NCBI GenBank assembly: GCA_036346355.1
Contig: JAYEVF010000055.1
Span: 186,001-250,000, forward strand
Length of the DNA: 64,000 nucleotides
Direction: 5' to 3'
Source: Rhipidocladum racemiflorum
Lineage: Eukaryota > Streptophyta > Magnoliopsida > Poales > Poaceae
A program made the position numbers and the translations under genes. Below, one piece after another: positions 10,431 through 22,757 of the stretch (position 1 is its first letter; each line of letters begins with the position of its first letter). A model generated the notes under the pieces. The model ran no database searches. It saw only the letters and a list, made by a program, of their open reading frames with translations, and was not told the DNA's origin.

Positions 10431-10848
10431 AGGGACCTTGGCAAGTGGTTCCTTTTGGGTTTGGGCTGATGTTCCTCCATAGATAAATAAAGCGCTGCTT
10501 TGCTTCCCGTTTCTTCTTTCTTCTCTGAGGACTTTTTTGCGCTTATGATTCGCCCATATCCGTAATCTTTTGGGATCGCAACGGATCCAGCGTAGGTTGG
10601 AGGCGGAATTTCTTGCGTGTTTGCCGCCGAAATGACCCGTTCAACCGTAGGTCGGTTGTTCTTGTGTCAGCGGTCTTTGCAATGCAGAGTATCGCCGGGA
10701 CCTTCGCTTTGGGCGTAGGTCGCGATTTGGCGGCAGGAAAAAAGATGGAAAATAAAGAGGGAAAGCACTTGGTCGGTAGTCCGAGAGTTACGGCTTCCCT
10801 TTGCTCAAGTGTTTTTCGAGTGGTAACAAAGAGGGGAGTAGAGATTGA
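10431..10848. other. Gypsy spacer between integrase end and the small plus-strand frame
   Basis: Contains a T- and C-rich stretch (10490-10530) and no recognisable gene. It separates the 3' end of pol (minus strand, stop at about 10849) from the oppositely oriented cassette, so the two units would converge here. Confidence 0.4.
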
Positions 10849-12290
10849 CTAAGAATAGAACTTTCTCAGCTTCTCTATGTTCCACGCGTTTGTCACGAGA
10901 TTTCCTTCGGTGTCCTTGAGGCGGAAAGTGCCAGGTCGGAGGACTTCGCGATGGTGAAAGGGCCCTCCTGTATGGGAGAGCTTGTGCCTGCCCTTCGCGG
11001 ATTGGACTTGGCGCAGCACTAAGTCGCCGACTTGAACGAGCGGCCGCGACCCGTCGGCCGTGTGGTAGCGACGCAGTCGCTGCCGATATTTAGCCGACCG
11101 CAAGACCGCGACATCCCGAGCCTCGTCGAGTTGGTCGAGGTCATCCTGGCCTCCTCGGTCCCCGTCTTGCTGTTGTAGTTCTGCACCCTTGGCGCACCGT
11201 ACTCAAGGTCGGTCGGGAGGACAGCCTCGCTCGAACACCAAGAAAAGGCGTGAACCCGGCCGACCAGGGTTGGTGTGGTTCGTAGACTCCAAAGAACGGG
11301 CGGTAGCTCGGCTGCCCACCGTCCGCGAATTTCTTGATCGGTGAAGATTCGCGGCTTGAGTCCTTGGAGGATCATGCCGTTGGCCATTCGGCTGTCCGCT
11401 GGCTCGAAGTGCGCGATCGCTGCCCGGATCGACTTCGGATGTTGAAGTCGTTGCGTAACTCGAGGAACTCCTTTCACGTGGAACCGCGTCCGTTGTCGGT
11501 GATGATGGAGTTGGGCACCCGGCGGTAGACAATATCGCGGAAAAAACTTGTCACTTGCGCCGATGTGATCTTTGCCAATGGCTTTGCTTCGATCCACTTT
11601 GTGAACTTGTCTACGGCGACAAGCAAGTGAGTGAAGCCCCCGGGCGCCTTTTTGAAGGGTCCGACCAGGTCGAGCCCCCAAACCGCGAAGGGCCATGTGA
11701 TGGGGATCGTCTGCAGGGCTTGCGCAGGAAGATGTGTCTGCCTGGCGAAGAATTGGCATCCTTCGCAGGCGCGGACGATTTGGGTCGCATCCGCTACGGC
11801 GGTCGGCCAGTAGAAACCTTGTCGGAAGGCCTTTCCTACCAGGGACCGCGGCGCGGCATGGTGCCCGCACACCCCGTCGTGGATGTCCAGCAGAAGGTGC
11901 TTCCCTTGGTCGGTCGGAACGCACTTCTGAAGGATTCCGGATGGGCTCCTCTTGTATAGGGCGCCTTCGATCAGGACGAAAGACTTAGCCCGCCGAGCGA
12001 GGCGCCGAGCCTCGGTGGTATCGGTGGGGAGCGACCCGTTCGTCAACCGATCGACAATCGGTTGCCTCCAGTCGGTTTCGACGCTCAGGACGCCCAAGTC
12101 CGACCCAGGCGGGTGGGCATCTGTCCGAAGATCAGTGGGGCCGCCCGCCTTTGGGGGGTCGGCGGCGCCCTCAGCGCTCGGGTCCAACCGGATTGAAGGG
12201 CTGCTGAGGTCGGAGACGAAGATTCCAGGGGGAACCGGCCCTTTCCCGGAGGCGAGGTTGGCGAGTGAGTCGGCCTCACCGTTGTAGCGT
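10849..12290 (-). pseudogene. Gypsy integrase (pol C-terminal part)
   Basis: Minus-strand integrase. The zinc-binding H-H-C-C region (HDGVCGHH then CEGCQ) and the start of the catalytic core (DLVGPF, then ITDNG) lie in one open frame, 12187-11474. The core then shifts frame around 11.47 kb and continues to the C-terminal part (11103-10849), which ends with NAWNIEKLRKFYS, typical for grass Gypsy pol. It would insert the cDNA into the genome. At least two frame breaks make it non-functional as given. Confidence 0.85.
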
Positions 12291-12296
12291 CGGTAG

Positions 12297-13040
12297 CTAT
12301 GATGGAGCTCGAAACCCTTGAACTTCTCCTCGAGCTTGCGGACCTCCGAGCGATGGCGGCCATCCGGCGTCCGCCACGGGCTCGGTGGCTTTCATTACTT
12401 GGTCGACGCGACCAGCTTGGAGTCGCCGTGAACGTTGAGCCGTCGTCGCCTGTGTCGCGGCGATCCGAAGGCCATTGACGAGGGCTTCAGACGGCGACAT
12501 TGTTGGTGGCGTCGAAGAGTAGTCGTATGGCATACCGGAGCTTGTTGCCGAGTGGGGAGATGATGACGACCCGCTGGCCCGTTCTTGGTGTAAGACCCAT
12601 CGAAGTACATCGTCGATTACTCGGGTCCTCGGCGCCGCGAGGACTTGCGCCTCGGTCCACTCGGCGACAAAGTCCGCCAAGACACAGGACTTGATCGCCG
12701 TCCTGGGGGCGTCACGATATGTCGAGGCCGTTGAGCTCGAGAGCCCATTTGGCGATCCTTCCGTAGCGTCGCGGTTGTGGACGACTTCTCCGAGCGGTGA
12801 GGAGGTTACCACGGAGATGGGGTGTCGATCGAAGTAATGGGCAAGCTTCCTCTTGGTGATGAGCACCGAGTCTGAGAGCTTCAGATCTGGGGATATCGGA
12901 CCTTTGTTTCGAGAGCACCTCGCCGACGGCGTAGACCGGCCTCTGCACCTTGAGAACGCGGCCTTCCTCCGCCGCTTCCACAACAAGTGCGCCGCTACCG
13001 ACGACTGAGTCGTGGCGGCGATGTAGAGGAGCAAAGGCTC
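12297..13040 (-). pseudogene. Gypsy RNase H region
   Basis: Minus strand, between reverse transcriptase and integrase. Translated pieces include the TSSPLGEVVHNRDATE-like and FVAEWTE blocks found in the RNase H and tether part of Tat/Retand pol. The domain is split over several frames, so only its position and these blocks support the call. Confidence 0.65.
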
Positions 13041-13099
13041 CTGTGGCTCGGCGACCAGACCGGAGGTGAGGTCGAAAGGCCTTTAGTCGACTAAAGGCT

Positions 13100-14340
13100 T
13101 CCCGAGCTTCGTTGGTCCAGAAAAATGATCGGACTTCTTCATCACCTTGTAGAGTGGAATCCGCGCGTCACGAGGCGGATACGGCGACTTAGTGCCGCGA
13201 GGCATCCCATCAGCCTTTGAACTCCTTTCAGATCGTTGATTGGCCCCATCCTTGTGATAGCGGAGATCTTATCTCGGTTGGCTTCGATGCCGCGCTCGGA
13301 GACGATGAATCCCAGTAACTTGCCCTTGGGGACCCCGAAAACGCATTTCTCGGGGTTGAGCTTTATGCGAAACCGTCGGAGGTTCGCAAAAGTCTCTTCT
13401 AGGTCGGCGATGAGGTCATCGGTCTTCCTAGTTTTGACAACGATGTCGTCGACGTAGGCCTCGATGTTACGGCCAATTTGGTCTGAAAAACATGCCTGCA
13501 TACACCGCTGGTACGTGGCGCCTGCGTTTTTCAGACCAAAAGGCATCGTGACGTAACAGTACGAGCCGTACGGGGTGATGAAGGAGGTCGCGAGCTGATC
13601 GGACTCCTTCATCGCAATCTGGTGATAGCCCGAGTAGGCATCCAAAAAAGAAAGGGACTCGCACCCGGCGGTGGAGTCCACGACCTGGTCGATGCGAGGT
13701 AATGGGAATGGATCTTTCGGGCAGGCCTTGTTGAGGCTCGTGTAGTCAACACACATTCTCCATTGCCCCGACTTTTTCTTTACAAGGACGGGATTGGCGA
13801 GCCACTCGGGGTGACGCACCTCCCTTACAAAACCGGCGGCCAAAAGTTTGGCGATCTCTTCCCCAATGGCCCGTCGCTTCTTCTTAAACGGGCGCGGCGC
13901 TAGGCGACCGGTCTAGATCCCGGTCGAATGCTCGAGGAGTGCTCGGCGACCTCCTTCGACTCCTGGCATGTCCGAGGGTCTCCAGCGAAGACGTCTCGGT
14001 TTGCTTGGAGGAAGTCGACGAGCGCCTTCCTATTTGGTGGTGAGGGCGGCCCGATCCGTCACGGTCTTGGCGGGATCTTCGGGATCAACAAATGACCTCC
14101 TTCGTGTCCTCCGCGCGGACTTGAAAGAGCTAGGCCCCGACTTGCCGAGTCGGGGCGGATCCGAGACCTTCTCCTGGAGCCGGGCGAGCTCGGCGAAGCG
14201 ACGATCGCCGAGGCCAGCTCGCACTTCGCCATAGCTGTAGGCGAGCTGGAAAGATGTGGCCACGGTGATGACACCTTGCGGCCCTGGCATCTTCAGCTTG
14301 AGGTAGGTGTAATTGGGGACCGCCATGAACTTCGCGTAGC
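13100..14340 (-). pseudogene. Gypsy reverse transcriptase and protease-RT linker
   Basis: The open frame 13843-13142 contains the conserved RT blocks in order: KKKSGQWRMCVDYTSLNKAC, PLPRIDQVVDST, SFLDAYSGYHQI, MPFGLKNAGATYQR and the catalytic YVDDIVV, then the thumb (LNPEKCVFGV). This is a typical Ty3/Gypsy RT. Upstream on the minus strand, 14340-14030 encodes the linker between protease and RT (AVPNYTYLKLKMPGP). The Copia element at 14350 interrupts the protein just before this linker. There is a frame break between linker and RT around 13.9 kb. Confidence 0.9.
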
Positions 14341-14349
14341 ATGGTCGTC

Positions 14350-16208
14350 TGTAGGATCGAAGTATACGAATATAGCAATCAGAGGGGGGGTGAATGATTG
14401 TGCGGAAGCTAAAACCAAATTCTTGACCTATTAAAAGTTCACCCCAAAACAGAACCAAATAATTGCCTCGTTTTCGACAAAAACAGAATGACAGAGGTTT
14501 GGTAAAATGAGAATTCCCGGAGATCCAACCGTCGAAACGATCTGAAATTTGGACACAAGAAACTAGATTCCAATACGAATCGAACCCAAAAAGAATCAGC
14601 TCGATCGAACTTACGGATCAAAAGTTATAAGCTTCGCAAGCTTGCTGATCCAGAACTTGACGAGAATCAATCTAATCAAAACTTCAAGATTAAACAAGAA
14701 CGACAAAAGATTGATCAACTAGACTTTGAGAAACACTAGATCAATACCCTAGAGAGGTTTTTGATAGATCAAATCAAGATAAAACTTGAAGAACAAAAAC
14801 CAATCTAGAACTAGAACAAGCATGCAAACAAGAACCAAAACAGAAAATATCAGAGCGACGTGGTTCTTGTAGCACGCAAAAATCTTGGAAGAATTGATCT
14901 TTATTTCTTGTCTAAAATACTCTCATCAAAAGAGTACAAACCCTAAAACCAAGCTCAAAGCTTGATGCGCTCAGCTACCTTGATGCCTTTCAACAGAGAC
15001 CCCACCTATTTAAAGCACCAACCCACAAAGAGTTACGAATACGATTCCTATTCCCTAGAAGGAATCGTATCCAACACAACTCTACTTGGCCCAACCTGGC
15101 CGAAAGCATAACTTCTTGCACGCGTATGGTAACCCTACCATACTCACGTGACTAACACTTTGCACGCCGTATGGCCACCGCCATACTAACGTGACTAACA
15201 CTTTGCACGCGAATGACCTCCTGCCATTCTCACGTGACTAACCATTCTTCATGTGCACCATTCTCTTAGCCCGAACGTCCCGCATGACATCCTTGACCAC
15301 CAAGACCTCAGTTCCTCCTGAACCTAGTCCCGAACCTCAGTTCCTCCATGAACCTAGTTCCGGTCCCGTCATCGACCACATTCGTCTTCGAGCAATACCT
15401 GCACATGAACAAACCACAAAACAAATCCGAGCACAAGTCCACGACTTGACTCAAGGTCAATCCATGCAACTACTCACATGAGCATTGCATAAAGTCCACT
15501 TCAAAATAAGTATCATGAAATCATCACAAATTTCATAATCTCAAATTCAAATTATTTGAATTCTTGCAAAACGTCCAAACCGAGCAAAACACGTTTACAA
15601 CGGACCAAAATCAAAAACCCTAGAAAAAGTCCATTCACGACGGACCAACAAAATCGGTCCGTTGTACAAGTGAAACTCTCGGTTCCAAAAAGAAATCATT
15701 CCAGCGAAAACACGTTTACGACGGACCAACAAAATCGATCACATTGTACATGCGAAATCAATCCTCAAAACGCCGTTCACGACAGACCCAAAACTTGGTC
15801 CGCTGTACATGCAAAACTTCTTGGTTTCTTGTAAAATTGAGTTCGGCTTATGATCTAAAAACACGCCCACGATGCACCCAAAAACTTGGTCCGTCGTACA
15901 TGTAAAACTTCTTGTTTTTCAATAACTTGCGGCACAACAACCTTCAAAAGCACATTTACGACAGACCAAAAAAGTTGGTCTGTTGTACATGGAAGAATGA
16001 GGTTGTCAAAAGCATGTTTACAAAGAACCAAAAAAGTTGGTCTGTTGTACAGGGGAAACTTACTGTTTCTTGAGATCTTGGTCCGGCGCAAAAGCGAAAC
16101 TTACTGCTTCTTGTCAAATTGTCAAGCACATGCACCAGCACATTTTGCAAATCCAATTCTAAGTTAATTTTTCAGTTCAAAGCCAATTTTTCAGCACATG
16201 ATTTCACA
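14350..16208 (-). repeat. 3' LTR of the Copia element
   Basis: Pairs with 22758-24624. In element orientation the first 600 bp or so (plus 16208-15600) form the upstream U3 part and hold a series of imperfect palindromes. A TATA-like TTTAAATA lies at about 15007 (complement). The first 1.2 kb (plus 14350-15600) is nearly identical to the other LTR. Confidence 0.93.
15635..16095. repeat. Hairpin-forming repeats in the Copia LTR U3
   Basis: At least five copies of an imperfect palindrome of the form ACGACGGACC, short A-rich loop, GGTCCGTTGTAC occur at about 15636, 15718, 15775, 15866 and 15953, with degenerate copies near 16017 and 16075. Spacing is irregular, 57-92 bp. The right LTR has the same series at about 24044-24470. 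They sit upstream of the putative TATA box and may be promoter or enhancer elements. Confidence 0.75.
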
Positions 16209-16225
16209 ATCTCCCCCTTGATGAA
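16209..16225 (-). other. Polypurine tract of the Copia element
   Basis: ATCTCCCCCTTGATG on the plus strand directly beside the 3' LTR; its complement is a purine-rich run as used to prime plus-strand synthesis. Similar CTCCCCCT runs recur in the adjoining 300 bp. Confidence 0.7.
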
Positions 16226-17355
16226 AACATTGGCAACACCACTTAGAATTGAACATTGGCATTCTCTTTTACAAAGATTTTGAGATCCAAAGGATTAACA
16301 CCAAAACCAAAGAGAGAGAGCACAGAAACTCCCCCTTTGACAAAAAAAGGCAAAACAAAATCTCCCCCTGAGAATGAAAATGTGTGTGAATGTGCAATGT
16401 GTCCAAGAATTCCAAAAATCTCCAAACTTCTCCAAAAAATCTCAAAAATCCAAAAACAATTCCCCCTTTTTCTTCTCCCCCTTTTTTCTTTAAACTCTTC
16501 AATGATTTCCAAATTTCTCCCCCTTTGACAATGGATTCATCAAGAGTAAAAGAGAAAACAGGTTCAAAATTTTTCCTGTAGCAAAGATTTCACAAGGAGA
16601 AACAAGGGAGTGCCAAGATAGGAAAAGATGAGCTCATTCGATCATATAACCTTATATATCACATAATATGCAAAGTACATGATCTTGAAGTGATTTTAAC
16701 AAGTTAGGGAATGACATGCATCTCAACCTCAATTTAGTCAACTATAGCCAAGTACTAAGCAAGATCTTAGCAGAAAAAGCAAGGCTTTAAAAATTGAAGC
16801 AACTAATAACTTAGGGCGAGCAAGTAGTTTCAACTCCAATCTAGTAGACCAATTTAATCTTTAAACAATAAGTTGCATGTGGCATGCTTGAAGCATACTT
16901 CTTTTATTTTCTAGGAGTGGCATGCTTGAAGCATACATCTTATCTTTGAGGGAATGGCATGCTTGAAGCATACATCTTATCTTTTTAGGGAAAGCACCCT
17001 GAAGCACATAACTTGAGGTTTTTTGCTTTTAACAACCCTTTTTATTGATTCCCTTTTCTTTTCATTTTTCTTTGATTATAAACATGCAAAAGTGATTAAA
17101 AGGTCTTATGAAAGAGTAAAGTTGAAAACACACTTGCTTCATAGCCCAAATTTGTCAAGAGGATTCAATATCAAGCCTAGAAGAGTGAGATATCACAGAG
17201 TATTTAGCTATAGGCAATCAGTCCAGGGAATTCCGCAATGTCATTTTAGTTCAAGTGAGACAATTTAGATTATCATATATTAGCTCAATTATATAGTATA
17301 TAAAGAAATATGATAAAGTGAGCTCATTAAGTGAAAGAACTTGGCAAGGAAACTC
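16226..17355. other. Copia 3' region between RNase H and LTR
   Basis: AT-rich non-coding part of the Copia element with several CTCCCCCTT runs and a short tandem repeat of GGCATGCTTGAAGCATAC (16870-16990). SIRE elements sometimes carry an envelope-like frame here; none is visible. Confidence 0.55.
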
Positions 17356-18005
17356 CCCCTCAAAACAAACCCATTGGATGAACAATCCCAAGTTCTCCCC
17401 GAATAAAAGCAAAACGAGAAGAAGACAAAGGTTTTGTGAAAATGTCTGCCAATTGATGTTCAGTATCCACATGATGAAGCACAATGTTGCCTTTTTCAAC
17501 ATGATCTCTAAGAAAGTGAAATCTGATGTCAATGTGTTTTGTTCTAGAGTGTTGCACGGGGTTCTTAGCAATGCAAATTGCACTAGTGTTATCACACAAA
17601 AGAGGAACACTATCCAAATTAACCCCATAATCTTTAAGTGTAGCTACTATCCAAAGAATTTGAGAACAACAACTAGCAGCAGCCACATATTCAGATTCAA
17701 GTAGCTTGATTGTGCAAATGTAAGATTGCTTTCTAGATGACCATGCAATGAGAGAATTTCCCAAGAAGTGACATGAACCAGAAGTGCTTTTCCTATCAAT
17801 TCTACATCCTCCAAAATCAGCATCGTAAAAGATCTCAAACTAATGCATGAGGAAGCGAAAAGCCAAATGCCAAAATCTTGAGTTCCATGAAGATACCGAA
17901 AATCCTTTTGACAAATTGTCGATGTGAAGCACGTGGGGAAGCTTGAAAACGAGCAAACAAGCATACAAAGAAATTGTATATCCGGCCTTGATGCAGTTGA
18001 GGTAC
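17356..18005 (-). pseudogene. Copia RNase H
   Basis: The open frame 17764-17360 contains the characteristic end of Copia pol: SLIAWSSRKQ, STKLAESEYVAAA-like text, then KHIDIRFHFLRD and the terminal HQLADIFTKPL. Upstream text (17964-17765) is in other frames with stops. It would degrade the RNA strand of the RNA-DNA hybrid. Confidence 0.88.
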
Positions 18006-18018
18006 AAAAGTGAACCTA

Positions 18019-18850
18019 TCATACTTCTATATTCCTTTTGATCAACCGCTCACCATCTTCATCGTGGTCAAGTGCGCAAGTGCTCTCCATGGGTGTCATG
18101 ATCGGCTTGCTGTTTTCCATTCTAAAGCGATGTAGCAAGTCTTTTGTGTATTTACTTTGATGTACAAAAGTACCATCCTTCGTTTGCTTGATTTGAAATC
18201 CCAAAAAGTATGTCAACTCACCCATCATACTCATCTCAAACTCCTTCCTCATTGTTTCTGAAAACTTAGACACTAAAACATGAGATGAACCACCAAAGAT
18301 AATATCATCAACATAAATGCGAGCGAATAGTTGATCATTGCCTTGCTTGAGTAAAAAGAGAGTTTTGTCAACCTTTCCCATTAAAAAGCCTTTTCAAGTA
18401 AAAGGTTTTTAGCCTATCATACCATGCTCTAGGTGCTTGTTTCAAACCATACAAAGCTTTTGATAGTTTGAACACATGATTTGGAAACTTTGGATTTTCA
18501 AAACCAGGTGGTTGCTTGACATAAACCTCCTCATTTATGTAGCCATTAAGAAAAGCACTTTTCACATCCATTTGATACAATTTGAAACCTTTGGATGCAG
18601 CAAAAGCTAAAAGGATTCTAATGGCTTCAATTCTAGCAACAGAGCAAAGGTTTCATCAAAATCTAAGCCTTCAATTTGAGTGTAACCTTGAGCAACCAAT
18701 CTAGCCTTGTTTCTAACAACAACACCATCCTCACTTTGTTTATTTTTGAAAACCCATCTAGTTCCAATAACATTAAAATCTGGAGGAGGTGAGACAAGTT
18801 TCCAAACTTTATTTCGTTCAAAATTCTCTATTTCTTCATGCATGGCATTG
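18019..18850 (-). pseudogene. Copia reverse transcriptase
   Basis: Three overlapping minus-strand frames give the RT in order: KLVSPPPDFNVIGTRWVFKNK (18843-18607), YQMDVKSAFLNGYINEEVYV with LSKALYGLKQAPRAWYDRL (18580-18368), and YVDDIIFGGSS (18381-18019). YVDD is the catalytic motif. Two frame breaks separate the three pieces. Confidence 0.9.
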
Positions 18851-19300
18851 ATCCAAGATTAGTCGGATAATGCATGAGATATATCTTTGGAGTTCAAAAG
18901 AAGCAACTAAAGCGGAATGAGCATGAGTGTCGAATGAATAAACCTGGATCGAGTGACTCTCTCATTTAGGTCTCCAATCATTTGTTCGAGATGGATGCAT
19001 TTTTTGAATGTACAAGGGAGCATTGGCTTTTGAGACTTCTCCTTCTCCTTCTTCATTTTCAGCATGTACAGATGATGTTGTAGCTTGAGGATGGTTAGGC
19101 TGTAGGTGATGTAGTAGTAGGTGCCAAAGGTGCTACATCTTGTTGTGCATTAGGAAGAGTCAAGACCTCATCTTCAACATCATCATCATCTTCAAAGATT
19201 TTCTCCCCACGAATGTATCTTTGTGCATCACTTGGACTAGTGCCTGGACTAGCCTCATCAAAAGTAACTTCACAAGTTTCCACAATTTTGTTAGTCTCCA
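18851..19300 (-). pseudogene. Copia integrase-RT connection
   Basis: Low-complexity linker with acidic stretches (DDDDVEDE at about 19180), usual between the integrase and RT of SIRE elements. Frames are broken, and no domain is recognised. Confidence 0.55.
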
Positions 19301-20700
19301 AAACAAGCACACGATAGCCACGAGTATGAGCAGATATCCAAGAAAAAACCATCCATTGATCTAGCTTCAAATTTATCAAGATTTCCAGATTTCAAGACAA
19401 AGCATTTGCATCCAAAAACTCGAAAGTGAGAAACAGAAGGTCTATGTCCAAACCGAAGCTCATATGGAGTCTTACCCAATTTTGATCTCAAAACACACGG
19501 TTTGAAACATAACAAGCAATTGAAATAGCTTGACCCAAAAGTTCCTAGGAGTGTGATGTTCATCTAACATGGTTCTAGCCATCTCAACCAATGTTCTGCT
19601 TTTCCTTTCAACTACACCATTCTGTTGAGGCACTCTAGGTGATGAAAATTGATGATCAATTCCTTTTCAAGACAAAAGTGATTAAAAGAAGCATTTTTGA
19701 ATTCAGTTCCATTATCACTTCTAATAGCTTTGAGAGCTTGGATGATCAATAGAAAGCCTAAGAACAAGACTTCTAAAATGACTAAAAGCCTCATCCTTAG
19801 ATGCCATAAAGTATACCCAAGAGTATCTAGAAAAATCATCAACAATCACAAGCACATACCATTTGCCTCCAAAGGATTGAACTCGAGATGGTCCAATCAG
19901 ATCAAGATGTAGAAGCTGTCCTGGAGCGTTTGTCATCATCATGGTAAGAGGTGGATGTGAACCTGCAATCATCTTACCATGTCTACAAGAAGAACATACT
20001 AGATTGCTATCACTCTTAAGCTTAGGCAAGCCACGTATAAGATCTAAACCACTTATACGAGTAAGATGATCAAAACCAACATGACCAAGTCTACGATGCC
20101 AAAAGAATAAATCTTTAGAAACATTGGCGATTAGACACCTATGCTTAGAAGAAGGTGATGCATCAAAATCAGCTTTAAAGACTCTTCCAAAACGAGAAAT
20201 TTTGAACACAAGATCACCTGAAGCATCTAGCACTTTGCATTCATTTTTCTTAAAGCTTATCTCAAGATCTTCATCAAGCATTTGTGAGACAGAAAGCAAG
20301 TTATATTTCAAATTTTCAACAAGAGCCACATCTTTGAACATAAACTTGTCACTTACCTTTATTGTACCTTTTGCCACAACAGAAGAGGAAGAAGCATCTC
20401 CAAAAGTAACACTTTCAAAGACGAGATGCACGAGTGAGGAGGAGAACCAATTCTTATTACCGGACATGTGGCGTGAGCATCCTAATCCACTAGCCATATG
20501 TTCTCCTTCCTCGCGAGAAGCCTACATAGCAACAAAACATGTCGAGGTCTCAAGATCGGGTTAGGAATGAGATTTTTGGGAATCCAAAGATCGAGACACA
20601 CGACGCACAACAAGATAGGCACAACACGATAATTTTTATGCACAAAATCAGATTTGCCTTTTCCCATGTTTGTAGGAACAGAAGGTGTTTTCATCACTCT
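19301..20700 (-). pseudogene. Copia protease and integrase
   Basis: The frame 20497-19721 starts with the end of the aspartic protease (GCSRHMSGNK) and the block ENLKYNLLSVSQ. It continues with the integrase zinc region (HRRLGHVGF, then CSSCRHGKM) and the catalytic core (LDLIGP, VIVDDFSRYSWVYF). The rest of the core (SDNGTEFKN) is in another frame at 19845-19612. The protease active-site region is broken by a one-base loss near 20490: WLVD is in one frame and GCSRHM in the next. Confidence 0.88.
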
Positions 20701-21700
20701 AGACGCATAAAAATGTGCTTTGCTGAAATTTGACCTAGCCTTAGTTCTTTCCTTCTTTTCTTTGTTTGGCTAGTCTAAAGCAAAAATCTACTAAGTGTCC
20801 ATCTCTACCACAATGAGTGCAAGTGTACTTGACATGATGTTTAGCTTTAACAAGAAAAGCACATTTTGCATTCATCATAGTAGAAGATAAAAAACCACAG
20901 ATTGAAAAGCAATTTTCTTAGGCTCATTAGATAACTCAATTTTGCAAGGAGCTCTCGAACAACAAAGTCAGGAGGTTAAGTTTCATATGTGGCATAAGGA
21001 TCAAAACCTAAACCTCTCTTGTTTGTGCTAACCTTAGATTGATCCAAAATCATGTTCAACTTCTTCTTGCCATTAGTGAAACGTTCCAAAGAATTTTGCA
21101 AGTAATCAACTTTCTTATAGCAAGAGTTAAACAATTATTGCAGGGAACATCTACTTTTCCTTTTTGTTTGCGACAAGTTGAGCATGAGAGAATTTCATGT
21201 GAAAGCAAATTATCAGTTAATTGAGAAACCCTAGCATTTGCATCTTTCAATTTTAATTCAAGAGTTGAGCATTTAGAACAAGAAGTTGAACTATGCAAAT
21301 CATCGATTGGAACAGCTAGCATGTACAACATGTTTCTCATTTTTCTCATTTAGATGCAACAAAAGAGCATGTTCTTTCCTAAGCAAGGTGAGCTCATTGT
21401 AAATTAAGTCACATGATTTGCAAGTATCATCACTAGGAATCAAGGTCTTAAGTCTAGCAATTTCAGCATTCAATGATTCAATAATGAAATCATGTTTCTT
21501 AATTTTCTTATCACGTTTGTCAAGCAATTTTCCAAGACGAGCAACAAGAATAGCTAATTCATCATAAGAGGGATCTACCTCATTGAAGTCATTTGTCGTG
21601 ATCGTCCTCGGTGAGGCTATCCTTGCTGCTTGCCATGAGACATAGTCCTATCAAATCATGCTTGCTTGGAGTTGCATCATCTTCGCTGCTCTCCGAGTCC
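20701..21700 (-). pseudogene. Copia gag C-terminal coiled-coil region
   Basis: Minus-strand pieces with heptad-like patterns (KKIKKHDFIIESLNAEIARL at 21527-21440) and a cysteine cluster (SCSKCSTLELKLKDANARV), typical for the long Gag of SIRE-type elements between zinc knuckle and protease. Frames are broken. Confidence 0.7.
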
Positions 21701-22740
21701 ACATCGCTCAAATTGACTTGTTCAAGAGCGGAAAGAACTCAGTGAACCACCTTGCGGTTGATGAAGCTCTTCTTCTTCCTATCATTTGACGAGAACCTTT
21801 TCTTCTCATTCCTTCTGCCGTTGTCCTTCTCCTCCTTTGATGTTTTTCCTGCAAGCTTAGGACAATTTGTGCGAATATGGTTGAGGTCACCACACTCATA
21901 GCATCTTGGAGGACCACCTCTCTTTCTCATTCTCACATTCTGCAAAGCTTTGTTAAAGCGAGAAGAGAGTAGTGCCGATCTTCTTCAGAAACTCTTCAAG
22001 TTGCTCATCTGTTAAAGAAGACATGGAAGACAAGGCAAAGCTAGAAGAAGAATTTGCATTTGACATGTTAGGGTTAGAGATCAAAGCAATTGATTTAATG
22101 TTACCCTTCCTGGCAAGAACATCCAACTCATGAGTTTTCAACTTAGAGTAAAGAACATCTAATGTGAGTATGCTCATGGTAGTAGATTCTTGTATAGATG
22201 TTACTTTCATCTCCCCACCGACATGTCCAAAGCACTAAGCAATTGTCGAGCATTTTCAGCATCGGTGTAGCTAACTCCAACGGCACGTAAATTGCTAAGA
22301 ATTTTATTGAAACGTGCAAAGAAGTCATCTACTGATTCACTAGGTTTCATCTCAAAACGCATGTATTCTTTTTGTAAATATCTTGGCGAACCTCTTTGTG
22401 ATGTTAGAACCCTCATGGTAATCACAAAGAGATTTCCATACCTCATATCTTGGATCGAAGATGAACCACACGATCAAAGTCGCTGCGTCCCAAGCCTTGG
22501 ATGATCAAGTTGCGTGCCTTGCTATTTGCTTCAACATGTGTGCGATTGGTGTCGTTGGCGTTGTCGTTTGCGTGGACTTCATATGGCTTGTAGACCTTCT
22601 CCCAAATTGTGAAGCCCTGTGCTTGGATGAACGCCTCCATCTTGGCCTTCCAAAACTGAAAATCAACACCATCGAACACACATGGTTTTGTCGAATAACG
22701 ATCCATTGATCTAATCACCGGTTAAGATAGATTAGAGAAA
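21701..22740 (-). pseudogene. Copia gag
   Basis: Starts near 22718-22704 with MDRYSTKPCVFDGVDFQFWK, the usual N-terminus of Copia Gag. It continues through YMRFEMKPSESVDDFFARF (22370-22330) and ends with a CCHC zinc knuckle, CYECGDLNHIRTNC (about 21900-21859). The protein would form the virus-like particle and bind RNA. Several frame breaks separate these parts. Confidence 0.88.
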
Positions 22741-22757
22741 CCTGCTCTGATACCACT
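22741..22757 (-). other. Primer-binding site of the Copia element
   Basis: CTCTGATACCAC on the plus strand, two bases from the right LTR; its complement, TGGTATCAGAG, pairs with the 3' end of initiator tRNA-Met. This fixes the minus-strand orientation. Confidence 0.92.

Noticed and set aside
15855..16156. Open frames in the Copia LTR
   Set aside because: They translate the palindrome repeats and are not conserved between the two LTRs.
16226..16600. Envelope-like frame in the Copia 3' region
   Set aside because: Short AT-rich frames without signal peptide or membrane pattern; only purine/pyrimidine tracts are visible.
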